In this document: piece by piece, positions 18,341 to 26,098 of the stretch
Numbering within the stretch: position 1 is the stretch's first letter
Layout: every line of letters starts with the position of its first letter
Assembly: GCA_934486785.1 (NCBI GenBank)
Contig: CAKSQK010000009.1
Location: forward strand, 16,794 to 80,793
Direction: 5' to 3'
Source: an uncultured Niabella sp.
Lineage (GTDB): Bacteria; Bacteroidota; Bacteroidia; Chitinophagales; Chitinophagaceae
DNA: 64,000 bases
Program-made: the position numbers and the translations under genes
Notes under the pieces: generated by a model
What the model saw: only the letters and a program-made list of their open reading frames with translations
Databases searched by the model: none
Told to the model about the DNA's origin: nothing

Positions 18341-18901
18341 TTAAAATGTTATTGGCAGGGAAGCACTTTTTTTATCCCAGCCGGCCACCAAGTTAACCCC
18401 TGACTTTGTTTTTTCAAAATTAATTGTCAGCGACTCGATGGGTTCAGCCAGTTCTTTTATGGGTACGGTGGCCCGTGCCACATCTTTGGCAGGATCATAT
18501 TTAAAGGCACCCCAGATGTCGGTTTCTTTATTAATAACAAAGGTCCAGTTGTTTTCGCTGGGAATGGCGTATAGCGTATAGCGCCCTTTGGGAACTTTTT
18601 TCCCGCCTACGGTGGCAGGTGTAAAAAACTCAATCTCAGTAGCCTCATTGGCGCCCAGCCGCCATATTTTACCGTAAGGAACAATATCGGAGCCAAAAAG
18701 CTCCCGGTTGTTTTTAAACGGGCGGCTGTAAATAATGCGCAGCCGCAGCACTTCATTTGGGTTTCTGATCTTTAGTGAAGGGTAATCCACGGGGAAATAG
18801 ATCTGGTCAAGGGGAGATTTGTCAACCGGGATCCAGCTTTGCGCCTGAACCAATTGTACCGAAAGCAGCAACAGCGCTGCTATTAGAAATTTTTTCATCA
18901 T
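18341..18901 (-). CDS. DUF2911 exported protein (copy 1 of a tandem pair)
   Basis: 186 residues. The signal peptide (MMKKFLIAALLLLSVQLVQAQ) is of the cleavable type, not a lipobox as in copy 2. The domain shows 'IYSRPFKNNRELFGSDIVPYGKIWRLGANEATEI', 'VPKGRYTLYAIPSENNWTFVIN' and 'DPAKDVARATVPI'. The biochemical role of DUF2911 is unknown. The ATG at 18901 lies 4 bases after the stop of the ACP phosphodiesterase gene, so these genes are probably co-transcribed. Confidence 0.88.
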   Translation of the reverse strand: MMKKFLIAALLLLSVQLVQAQSWIPVDKSPLDQIYFPVDYPSLKIRNPNEVLRLRIIYSRPFKNNRELFGSDIVPYGKIWRLGANEATEIEFFTPATVGGKKVPKGRYTLYAIPSENNWTFVINKETDIWGAFKYDPAKDVARATVPIKELAEPIESLTINFEKTKSGVNLVAGWDKKSASLPITF

Positions 18902-18905
18902 CTTT

Positions 18906-19505
18906 TTATTGCTTGGTTAATAATTCATTTAATTTTTGCCGGGCAAAAGGGCTGGCGTCTTTCCAGAACTGACGATAACAATCGCCCAAAAGTTCATAAT
19001 GGGTTTCAAAAATATCTGCCGCCATAAATGCATCCTGCAAATACCTGGCGCGCCGCACCAGCCCGCCGAACGCCTGCTGTATGCCTGCCTGCGTGCGGTA
19101 GCCATACAGCCAGTTTTGAGTTTTCATGTAAAAGAACATGCGCTCAAACAGGGGCGGCATCCATTGCTGCTGCTGCTCCAACGCATGGTAGGTATTGCCG
19201 GCAAACCGGAACAGGTGTTCTTCGGTAGCAAAAGCCTGTGCATCTATTGCCAGGAAATGATCGTACACCACATCTACAAAAGCACCGCTATAGAGCCTGT
19301 AATCTTTGTGAAACACCTCTTTGGCCTCGCGGGTGGCGGCATGTGTATCTGTAAATTCATCAATAGCGCGGTGCAGTACAATACCTTTATGAATCATGGC
19401 CGGATATTGAAACTGTTGTTTGCCTTTTACAAAATCGCTGATCATGTTGCCAAGCAAAACTTCTTTGTGGCCAAAAGATAAATATGCGTGGGCAAGGTAA
19501 TTCAT
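18906..19505 (-). CDS. acpH: acyl carrier protein phosphodiesterase
   Basis: 199 residues. 'MNYLAHAYLSFGHKEVLLGNMISDFVKG' at the N-terminus and 'GIVLHRAIDEFTDTHAA', 'YSGAFVDVVYDHFLA' carry the His and Asp residues of the AcpH (DUF479) family, an HD-like metal-dependent hydrolase. AcpH removes the 4'-phosphopantetheine arm from holo-ACP, opposite to AcpS (encoded at 25710). It heads the minus-strand run to 12924. Many annotations of this family rest on similarity only, so ACP as substrate is likely but not certain. Confidence 0.87.
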   Translation of the reverse strand: MNYLAHAYLSFGHKEVLLGNMISDFVKGKQQFQYPAMIHKGIVLHRAIDEFTDTHAATREAKEVFHKDYRLYSGAFVDVVYDHFLAIDAQAFATEEHLFRFAGNTYHALEQQQQWMPPLFERMFFYMKTQNWLYGYRTQAGIQQAFGGLVRRARYLQDAFMAADIFETHYELLGDCYRQFWKDASPFARQKLNELLTKQ

Positions 19506-19647
19506 AGTTTATATGCTGCTATTACCGGTAAATTTAATGAATTAAAAACCAGTGGTGTTTTTAAAAAAACCTGCCGGATTATTTGGCAGCTTGTAAAAGC
19601 GCCTGAAATTGGGAAAATTTTATACGCTGCGGCCTGTCATTTTGATG

Positions 19648-19655
19648 TATCTTTA
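19648..19655 (+). promoter_or_regulatory. possible -7 element ahead of the 605-residue gene
   Basis: TATCTTTA differs from TAnnTTTG only in the last base and lies 78 bases before the ATG at 19734. No TTTG is seen at the right distance upstream. The rest of the 228-base gap between the divergent genes holds nothing else I recognise. Confidence 0.3.
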
Positions 19656-19733
19656 CGTTTATTATTGATCTGAACCTTTTAAATATTCCTTTCCTGGATA
19701 TTTTCTTCAGAAGCATTCAAAAAAATAAAATTA

Positions 19734-21551
19734 ATGAACCCATTACATGCTTTTCATGTACCGGTTATGGGCCTTGCATATACCATTGACTCGCCGGTAA
19801 AAGTAGCGCCTTTCGGCATTGCATCCGTTATTTCCATTGTTGAAGATAATTTGATAGAAACCATGCGTGGTTATTATTATAACCTGATCGGAGAGAAACA
19901 TCTCCCCATTTCTACGCATGAAAAAAATTACCGCGAAAAAAGAATTACCGATTACCTAAACCTTGTAAACAGGATGGTGACCGATAAATTCAACCATATC
20001 AAACAATCGGCTTTTGAAACCGGATCTGAGATCAGGAAGTATTTTGAAATGCTTCCCGATAATTCGGCGGTAAAAAAATTATACCACCAGTTTCAACAGC
20101 TTACACACCCCGAAGAAAAACAGGGGCTTGAAAATAAGTTGCGTGAAAGTATGGTTTGTGGCAGCATTGATGTAAACATCATGACGAAAATTGACAAGGA
20201 CCAGTATGATGCCGATGGCAATTGCATTGCAGATGGCTCTGATGCCATTACCGCTTTAAAGGGTTATGCCAACAGCAACCTTAAAAATTCCTCCATCATT
20301 TTTTCGGCAGGCATGAACCCCAGGCTGTACCATTACCTTGAAAATGTGAAAGATTTTGAACCTAATGCAGACGGCAGTTTTAACAAACGCATTGCTATTA
20401 AGGTAAGCGATTACCGTTCTGCCCTCATTCAGGGTAAATACCTGGCCAAAAGAGGCATATGGGTAAGCGAGTTTCGTATAGAATCGGGCCTGAACTGCGG
20501 CGGGCACGCCTTTGCATCAGATGGTTTTTTGATGGGGCCCATTTTGGAAGAATTCAAAGTAAACAGAGAATACCTGGTGAATAACCTGTTTGAACTGTAT
20601 CAAAATGCTTTGCTGGAAAAAAAGGGATTACAGGTGCATACGCCACCAACCATTAAAATAACAGCGCAAGGCGGCGTAGGCACTTTTGCTGAAAGCAGCT
20701 TTCTGATTGATTATTATAACCTGAACAGCGTGGGCTGGGGCACGCCTTTTTTACTGGTGCCAGAAGCTACCACGGTTGACAATGATACGCTGCAATTGCT
20801 ACAGGCGGCCACTAAAGAAGATGTGGTGCTAAGCAAAAAATCTCCTATGGGCGTACGGTTTTATTTTTTAAAAAATACCAGCGCCGATATAGAAAGGCAG
20901 GAACGTATTTATAACGGAAAACCCGGCAGCCCCTGCACGGAGAAGCTTTTGGAAAACAATACAGAGTTTACCACAAAGCCTATTTGCACCGCTTCTTTAA
21001 AATACCAAAAACTAAAGATGCAGGAGCTGCGGTCTTTAAACCTTCCGCAAGAGCAGTATCAAAAACAACTGGATGAAATTTTAGACAAGGATTGCCTTTG
21101 TATCAACCTGAGCAATTCGGCCGCAACAAAATACAACGTGCCTTTTTTAAAAAACTTACATGCTGTAACCATTTGCCCCGGGCCAAATATTGCCTCCTTT
21201 TCTAAAATTGTTTCCCTTCAAAAAATGGTAGATCATATTTATGGCCGCACCAATCTTGTTACCGAAAAAAACCGGCCGCACTTTTTTATTAAAGAACTTT
21301 CTTTATACATTACCTATTTTAAAGAGCAGCTATCGCAAATAGTATTTGCTGATAAGAAAAAAGAAAAATGGATTGCTGATTTTTACAAACAATTGCATAA
21401 CGGCATCGCTTATTACAAAGAACTTGCGGCACACATGAAGAATTTTACAATCGCCGAGGTTGAAAAGTTTTTAGAAGATATTGATACTGCTGTTGAAGAG
21501 CTGGGACAGGTTTACAAACCGTTTAGGAAAGAAGTTCTTGTTCCCGCATAG
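19734..21551 (+). CDS. putative TIM-barrel (nitronate-monooxygenase-like) protein of unknown function
   Basis: 605 residues, cytoplasmic, no signal. 'VMGLAYTIDSPVKVAPFGIASVISI' at the N-terminus looks like a first barrel strand. 'GLNCGGHAFASDGFLMGP' (about 253-270) and 'ITAQGGVGTFAESSFLIDYYNLNSVGWGTPFLLVPEA' (about 308-345) resemble the glycine-rich phosphate/FMN loops of nitronate monooxygenase and IMP dehydrogenase barrels. About nine cysteines are present, including GSPCTEK, KPICTAS and a Cys-Leu-Cys. The C-terminal 150 residues are helical. I do not know a named function. It lies 173 bases upstream of a DHS-like gene on the same strand, which suggests related roles. Confidence 0.65.
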   Translation: MNPLHAFHVPVMGLAYTIDSPVKVAPFGIASVISIVEDNLIETMRGYYYNLIGEKHLPISTHEKNYREKRITDYLNLVNRMVTDKFNHIKQSAFETGSEIRKYFEMLPDNSAVKKLYHQFQQLTHPEEKQGLENKLRESMVCGSIDVNIMTKIDKDQYDADGNCIADGSDAITALKGYANSNLKNSSIIFSAGMNPRLYHYLENVKDFEPNADGSFNKRIAIKVSDYRSALIQGKYLAKRGIWVSEFRIESGLNCGGHAFASDGFLMGPILEEFKVNREYLVNNLFELYQNALLEKKGLQVHTPPTIKITAQGGVGTFAESSFLIDYYNLNSVGWGTPFLLVPEATTVDNDTLQLLQAATKEDVVLSKKSPMGVRFYFLKNTSADIERQERIYNGKPGSPCTEKLLENNTEFTTKPICTASLKYQKLKMQELRSLNLPQEQYQKQLDEILDKDCLCINLSNSAATKYNVPFLKNLHAVTICPGPNIASFSKIVSLQKMVDHIYGRTNLVTEKNRPHFFIKELSLYITYFKEQLSQIVFADKKKEKWIADFYKQLHNGIAYYKELAAHMKNFTIAEVEKFLEDIDTAVEELGQVYKPFRKEVLVPA

Positions 21552-21657
21552 GTTTTTTGAAACATTAACTCATCAGTTATATTACTTTATCTGATTTAGA
21601 ATGGCTCTTGAACAATAAGTTCTGCATACAGTGTACACTTATCTAATTACTGTTAAG

Positions 21658-21665
21658 TATTTTTG
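21658..21665 (+). promoter_or_regulatory. -7 promoter element of the DHS-like gene
   Basis: TATTTTTG is an exact TAnnTTTG match, 59 bases before the ATG at 21725. It lies in the 173-base gap after the 605-residue gene, so the DHS-like gene may have its own promoter. The -33 region is poor. Confidence 0.45.
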
Positions 21666-21724
21666 CCGTTCCGCAATGTCTCACGGTTTTGTGATCTGAA
21701 GGCGGCCTGAAAAATTTATATAAA

Positions 21725-22699
21725 ATGAGTAAAGGACCCGTTTCAAAATTTATACAGCACCATTACCGCCACTTTAATGCCGCAGCTCTTATGGATGCTG
21801 CCAAAGGATATGAAACGCATCTCGCCGAAGGCGGAAAAATGATGATCACACTTGCAGGCGCCATGAGCACGGCAGAGCTGGGCATTTCTCTTGCTGAAAT
21901 GATCAGGCAGGATAAAGTGCAGATTATTAGCTGCACGGGCGCTAACTTAGAAGAAGATGTGATGAACCTTGTAGCGCACAGCCATTATAAAAGAGTGCCC
22001 AACTACCGCGACCTGACGCCGGAGCAGGAGTGGGAGCTTTTAGAAAATCATTACAACCGCGTAACCGATACCTGCATTCCCGAAGAAGAGGCTTTTCGCA
22101 GGCTGCAAAAGCATTTGGAAAAAGCATGGAAAGATGCCGAGGCAAATGGCGAGCGCTATTTTCCGCACGAGTTTTTGTACAAGGTGGTACTAAGCGGCGA
22201 TTTGAAAGAGCATTATGAAATTGACCCCAAAGACAGTTGGATATTGGCAGCCGCTGAAAAAAACATTCCCATTATTGTGCCGGGCTGGGAAGATAGTACC
22301 ACGGGCAACATATTTGCCAGCTACTGCATTAAAGGCGAGCTGAAAGCCAGCACCGTAAAAAGCGGTATTGAATACATGATGTTTTTAACCGAATGGTACC
22401 GTGCTAACAGCAGCGGCAAAGGTGTTGGTTTCTTTCAGATAGGAGGTGGCATTGCCGGCGATTTTCCCATTTGCGTGGTGCCTATGATGTACCAGGATCT
22501 GGAGTGGCACGATGTGCCGTTCTGGAGCTATTTCTGCCAGATCAGCGACAGCACCACTTCTTACGGCTCATATAGTGGCGCTGTGCCTAATGAAAAAATT
22601 ACCTGGGGCAAGTTAGATATCAATACTCCTAAATTTATTGTGGAGAGCGATGCCACAATTGTAGCGCCACTGATTTTTGCGTGGATATTGGGGTGGTAA
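21725..22699 (+). CDS. deoxyhypusine-synthase-like enzyme
   Basis: 324 residues. 'MITLAGAMSTAELGISLAEMIRQDKVQIISCTGANLEEDV' and 'VPGWEDSTTGNIFASY' are DHS-family NAD- and spermidine-site motifs. 'FQIGGGIAGDFPICVVPMM' and 'ITWGKLDI' follow, with Lys296 aligning with the catalytic lysine of the eukaryotic enzyme (WGKI). DHS moves an aminobutyl group from spermidine to eIF5A. Bacteria lack eIF5A, and bacterial relatives may instead make homospermidine or other polyamines, so the acceptor is unknown. The gene ends before a bidirectional terminator. Confidence 0.85.
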   Translation: MSKGPVSKFIQHHYRHFNAAALMDAAKGYETHLAEGGKMMITLAGAMSTAELGISLAEMIRQDKVQIISCTGANLEEDVMNLVAHSHYKRVPNYRDLTPEQEWELLENHYNRVTDTCIPEEEAFRRLQKHLEKAWKDAEANGERYFPHEFLYKVVLSGDLKEHYEIDPKDSWILAAAEKNIPIIVPGWEDSTTGNIFASYCIKGELKASTVKSGIEYMMFLTEWYRANSSGKGVGFFQIGGGIAGDFPICVVPMMYQDLEWHDVPFWSYFCQISDSTTSYGSYSGAVPNEKITWGKLDINTPKFIVESDATIVAPLIFAWILGW

Positions 22700-22720
22700 G
22701 CTGAACATACTCACACAATA

Positions 22721-22751
22721 AAAAAAGAGCTCGGTGACAGAGCTCTTTTTT
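22721..22751. terminator. bidirectional intrinsic terminator
   Basis: AAAAAAGAGCT (22721-22731) and AGCTCTTTTTT (22741-22751) form an 11-bp stem with a 9-base loop. A U-run results on either strand. It lies between the convergent DHS-like gene and the 22774-23382 gene and can serve both. Confidence 0.85.
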
Positions 22752-22773
22752 TATATGCTAATTAATACCACTT

Positions 22774-23382
22774 TTAATTCAGTGTTGATTTAAGATCAGT
22801 GAGAATCCTGCGCTGCGATTCAATAACTTTTTCCTGCGCTGCCTGTTTCTTTTCGTTATCCTTTATTTTTTTATCAAGGTCTTCATGATCTTTTTTCAAT
22901 TCACGCAGTAGCTTTTCTTCTTTTACCAGCATGTCTTCCTGCCTTTTTATCTGGGCAATGGTATTGCTTTGCTGCACGGCAGGCACCATGTTTTCTAAAA
23001 ATGATTTAGCATTGCGCGCCATGGTAGCACCATCGCGCGCGGCGCTATTGTCACCTTTCATCAGCAGGTAAACTGTGGTACTTTCGTTGCCTCTTTTACC
23101 GCTTTCATCAAATTTAAAAGAATAATCCAGCGGAGCCGCGGCAATTTCTGCAAGCTGCGAGTTGGTATACACAAGAAAGCCTCTGCTCTTATTGCCTTTT
23201 AATCGTTTATCAGCCAGTTTTGCCTTAAACGCGTTTTCCACCACATCTGCCGGGTATTTATAAACCATTACAATAGCAGGCTCCTCAACCTTTTTTACAC
23301 TTAAGGTTCCTTCGTAAGCTTGTGCAGAAACAAATCCTGTGACAAACAAAAATAATGCTGTTGCTAAAAACCATTTTTTCAT
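22774..23382 (-). CDS. exported coiled-coil protein of unknown function
   Basis: 202 residues with a cleavable signal (MKKWFLATALFLFVTGFVSAQA). The first part (about 25-135) is mixed alpha/beta with 'AIVMVYKYPADVVENAFKAKL'. The last 60 residues (about 140-200) are rich in Lys, Glu and Gln with heptad spacing ('KQEDMLVKEEKLLRELKKDHEDLDKKI'), a likely coiled coil. It is a periplasmic protein of unknown role. It is monocistronic and convergent with the DHS-like gene. Confidence 0.75.
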   Translation of the reverse strand: MKKWFLATALFLFVTGFVSAQAYEGTLSVKKVEEPAIVMVYKYPADVVENAFKAKLADKRLKGNKSRGFLVYTNSQLAEIAAAPLDYSFKFDESGKRGNESTTVYLLMKGDNSAARDGATMARNAKSFLENMVPAVQQSNTIAQIKRQEDMLVKEEKLLRELKKDHEDLDKKIKDNEKKQAAQEKVIESQRRILTDLKSTLN

Positions 23383-23502
23383 CTTATAAATTTTAAAGTG
23401 TGCTGCTAAGCTGAAAGTTTAATCATAGATTTAATACAAAGTTAAATGGTTGTATGCAGACCGCTGAAAATACAGCTGTAAACTTATTTACAGGAAGTAA
23501 TG

Positions 23503-23510
23503 TAAATTTG
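23503..23510 (+). promoter_or_regulatory. -7 promoter element of the flippase gene
   Basis: TAAATTTG is an exact TAnnTTTG match. Transcription would begin about 23515-23518, just ahead of the TTG start at 23530, so the leader is very short. Confidence 0.45.
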
Positions 23511-23529
23511 TTGCTTAATACTTATTTGA

Positions 23530-25041
23530 TTGAGCGGCATTAAAAAACTGGCAGGGCAAACGGTTTGGTACGGGGTTCCTACAATTACAAGCAGGTTTGT
23601 TGGTTATATTACAAACCTTGCATTACCGTTGTTCTTTGCACAACCTTCAAAAACTGCCGACCTTACGCAGATATATGCAATATTCCCTTTTCTGAATGTT
23701 TTATTTACTTATGGGTTGGAGACGGCATATTTCAGGTTCTCTCAAAACACCGATCGTAAAAAATTATACAACACGCTATCTGTGTCGCTGTTAGTCACAA
23801 CAGTGGTCCTCACAATCATCCTGTGTCTTTTTAAGGAACAGATTGTTACACTTGCACGGCTCGAGCATAATCCCGAGTTTGTAAACTACATGATTGCCAT
23901 TGTTTTTTTTGATACTTTGTCTACACTTGCTTTTGCAAAACTGAGGCAGGAGAACCGGCCGCGCCGTTATGCTTTTGCAAAACTGGCAACCGCCTTTGTA
24001 ATGATTACGGTGGTGTTATTATTTCTCGGGTTCATTCCGCATTATCTTAAATCCAATCCATCCAATTCTTTTTTAAATTGGATTTATAACCCAAAAATCG
24101 GGACTGGTTATTACCTGATCGGCAATATCGCCGGAAGCATTGCCACATTTATTATTCTGCAAAAGGAGTTTTTACAAGTACAATTCAAGTTTGATAAACA
24201 AATCTGGAAGGATGTAATGAAATATGCAATGCCGCTGATCATTGTTGGCATGGGCGGCATGATAAACGAGATGATGAGCCGGCTTATTTACCAACATGTG
24301 GTTGACATACCGGAAGAACAGGCAAAACACGAGCTTGGCATTTTTGGTAATATTTACCGGTTAGCTGTGCTCATTACCATTATGATCCAGGCTTTTAAAA
24401 TGGCTGCAGAACCTTTCTTCTTTAACCAGTCAGGCGGTGAAAACCCGCAAAGGATTTACGCAAGGGTGATGAAATTCTTTGTGATAGTTTGTTGTTTCAT
24501 GTTTCTTATCATCAGCCTTTACATTGATGTGTTTGGCTGGTTTTTTACATCGATCAATCGCGGGCAATGGGTTGAAGGGCTCGGCATAGTGCCGGTTTTA
24601 GCATTAGGAAATATTTTCCTTGGTATTTATTACAATCTCAGCATTTGGTATAAACTAACCAATAAAAACATGATTGGCGCTGTAATTACTATTATTGGCG
24701 CTGTAATTACTATTGCCTTAAATATTTTACTCATTCCAAAATATCATTATACTGGTGCAGCTATTGCAACATTTTGCTGCTACCTTTTTATGATGATTAC
24801 AAGTTATTTTCTGGGGCAGCGAAATTATCCGGTGCCTTATGCCGTAAAAAAAATTGTAGCTTATCTTGTAATAATCATTTGTGTTTACGGGCTGCACAGG
24901 GCACTGCTTTTGATATCTCAAAATATATGGTTTAATTTGGGAACAGCTACGCTGCTACTGGCTTTATTTACTGTATTTATTGCAAAAGTAGAAAGGGCTG
25001 AACTGGTTAAACTGCCCGTTGTTGGAAAGTTTCTCCGCTAA
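23530..25041 (+). CDS. polysaccharide/lipid flippase of the MATE-like (Wzx/MurJ) superfamily
   Basis: 503 residues with about 12-14 membrane segments and 'TVWYGVPTITSRFVGYITNLALPLFF' at the N-terminus, characteristic of polysaccharide biosynthesis (Wzx-type) flippases. The start must be TTG: a TGA stop lies directly before it in frame (23527-23529), and no in-frame ATG occurs until well inside the membrane domain. The substrate is probably an undecaprenyl-linked sugar, though the absence of glycosyltransferases alongside leaves this open. rnpA begins 12 bases after the stop, so the two are likely co-transcribed. Confidence 0.87.
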   Translation: MSGIKKLAGQTVWYGVPTITSRFVGYITNLALPLFFAQPSKTADLTQIYAIFPFLNVLFTYGLETAYFRFSQNTDRKKLYNTLSVSLLVTTVVLTIILCLFKEQIVTLARLEHNPEFVNYMIAIVFFDTLSTLAFAKLRQENRPRRYAFAKLATAFVMITVVLLFLGFIPHYLKSNPSNSFLNWIYNPKIGTGYYLIGNIAGSIATFIILQKEFLQVQFKFDKQIWKDVMKYAMPLIIVGMGGMINEMMSRLIYQHVVDIPEEQAKHELGIFGNIYRLAVLITIMIQAFKMAAEPFFFNQSGGENPQRIYARVMKFFVIVCCFMFLIISLYIDVFGWFFTSINRGQWVEGLGIVPVLALGNIFLGIYYNLSIWYKLTNKNMIGAVITIIGAVITIALNILLIPKYHYTGAAIATFCCYLFMMITSYFLGQRNYPVPYAVKKIVAYLVIIICVYGLHRALLLISQNIWFNLGTATLLLALFTVFIAKVERAELVKLPVVGKFLR

Positions 25042-25052
25042 GTAATAATTCA

Positions 25053-25436
25053 ATGTCAGGCAATACATTTTCAAAAGAGCATCGCCTTAAAAGCCGTAAA
25101 AAACTGCAACAGATTTTTACAGGCAGAAAAGCCGTGTTTGCAGAAAACATTAAACTGTTGTACCTGGCAGAAGAAGCTGATAAAGGTTTTGTACAATGCG
25201 GTGTGGGCCTAAGCGGGCGTTATTTTAAAAAAGCTGTTGACCGTAACCGTGTGAAACGATTACTGCGAGAGGCTTACCGCTTACAGCAACACCCGCTTGT
25301 GGAGGCGGCTGAAAAGAACAGCAAACAAATCTCAGTGTTTATATTATACACCGGCAAACAATTGCCGCAGTATAACGAGTTATACGAAAGCGTTTGCGTA
25401 GCTTTACAAAAATTGATACAATCTAAATTAGTTTAA
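25053..25436 (+). CDS. rnpA: ribonuclease P protein component
   Basis: 127 residues, basic. 'FSKEHRLKSRKKLQQIF' begins the protein and 'KKAVDRNRVKRLLREAYRL' (about 67-85) is the RNR signature that contacts the RNase P RNA. It assists 5' maturation of tRNA. It is followed by yidD after 18 bases, the common rnpA-yidD order, but rpmH is not upstream; a flippase gene is there instead. Confidence 0.95.
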   Translation: MSGNTFSKEHRLKSRKKLQQIFTGRKAVFAENIKLLYLAEEADKGFVQCGVGLSGRYFKKAVDRNRVKRLLREAYRLQQHPLVEAAEKNSKQISVFILYTGKQLPQYNELYESVCVALQKLIQSKLV

Positions 25437-25454
25437 TCCCACGCCCTTTTTTTA

Positions 25455-25685
25455 ATGAGATCCATAGCTAAAATATTAAGCTGGCCATTTATCATACTCA
25501 TCAGGTTTTACCAGTATGTAGTGTCTCCCTGGCTAGGGCCAAAATGCAGGTTCACGCCTTCCTGCTCACAATACGGGCTGGAAGCTTTTAAAAAATACGG
25601 CGCATTTAAAGGGTTTTGGCTTACAATAAAAAGAATTGCCCGCTGCCACCCCTGGGGCGGACATGGCTTTGACCCTGTACCTTAG
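25455..25685 (+). CDS. yidD: membrane protein insertion efficiency factor YidD
   Basis: 76 residues. An N-terminal amphipathic/hydrophobic segment precedes '[22 protein letters not shown]' and '[17 protein letters not shown]', the full YidD signature with three conserved cysteines. It is thought to help insertion of membrane proteins with YidC. Length and motifs are complete. Confidence 0.95.
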   Translation: MRSIAKILSWPFIILIRFYQYVVSPWLGPKCRFTPSCSQYGLEAFKKYGAFKGFWLTIKRIARCHPWGGHGFDPVP

Positions 25686-25709
25686 CGTGTACATTACAAT
25701 TAATTGCTT

Positions 25710-26084
25710 ATGATCATTGGTATTGGCCTCGATATTATAGAAGTGGAACGCGTGGCTGAAAAAATTGAAAAGCAGCAGGGCTTTCGCGAATTGGTTTTTG
25801 CTGAAGCTGAGATTGAATACTGCGAGCCAAAAGCACACAAATATCAACATTATGCTGCGCGCTTTGCAGCAAAAGAAGCTTTTTTTAAAGCGCTGGGAAC
25901 AGGCTGGGCCAGCGGTACATCTTTTAATGAAATTGTTATTTTGGGTAATGATACCGGGAAACCGCACATCAGTTTTACAGGGCGAACCGCTGTAACGCTT
26001 CAGCATTTAAACCCTGAAAGAATAAACGTATCCCTCAGTCATTTAAAAAATATTGCCGCCGCAGTGGTGGTGATTGAAAATTAA
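25710..26084 (+). CDS. acpS: holo-[acyl-carrier-protein] synthase
   Basis: 124 residues from the ATG at 25710 (MIIGIGLDIIEVERV); a TTG two codons earlier is less likely. 'GLDIIEVER' carries the Mg-binding Asp, 'ARFAAKEAFFKALGTG' the second conserved Glu/Lys motif, and 'VSLSHLKNIAAAVVV' the third. It transfers 4'-phosphopantetheine from CoA to apo-ACP. The acpP gene is at 34174-34410, and the opposing phosphodiesterase at 18906. The adenylating ligase starts 14 bases after its stop. Confidence 0.94.
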   Translation: MIIGIGLDIIEVERVAEKIEKQQGFRELVFAEAEIEYCEPKAHKYQHYAARFAAKEAFFKALGTGWASGTSFNEIVILGNDTGKPHISFTGRTAVTLQHLNPERINVSLSHLKNIAAAVVVIEN

Positions 26085-26098
26085 TTTTTCTTTGAAGT

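Noticed and set aside
18936..19481. 181-codon plus-strand frame
   Set aside because: It is antisense of the ACP phosphodiesterase gene, whose motifs are clear.
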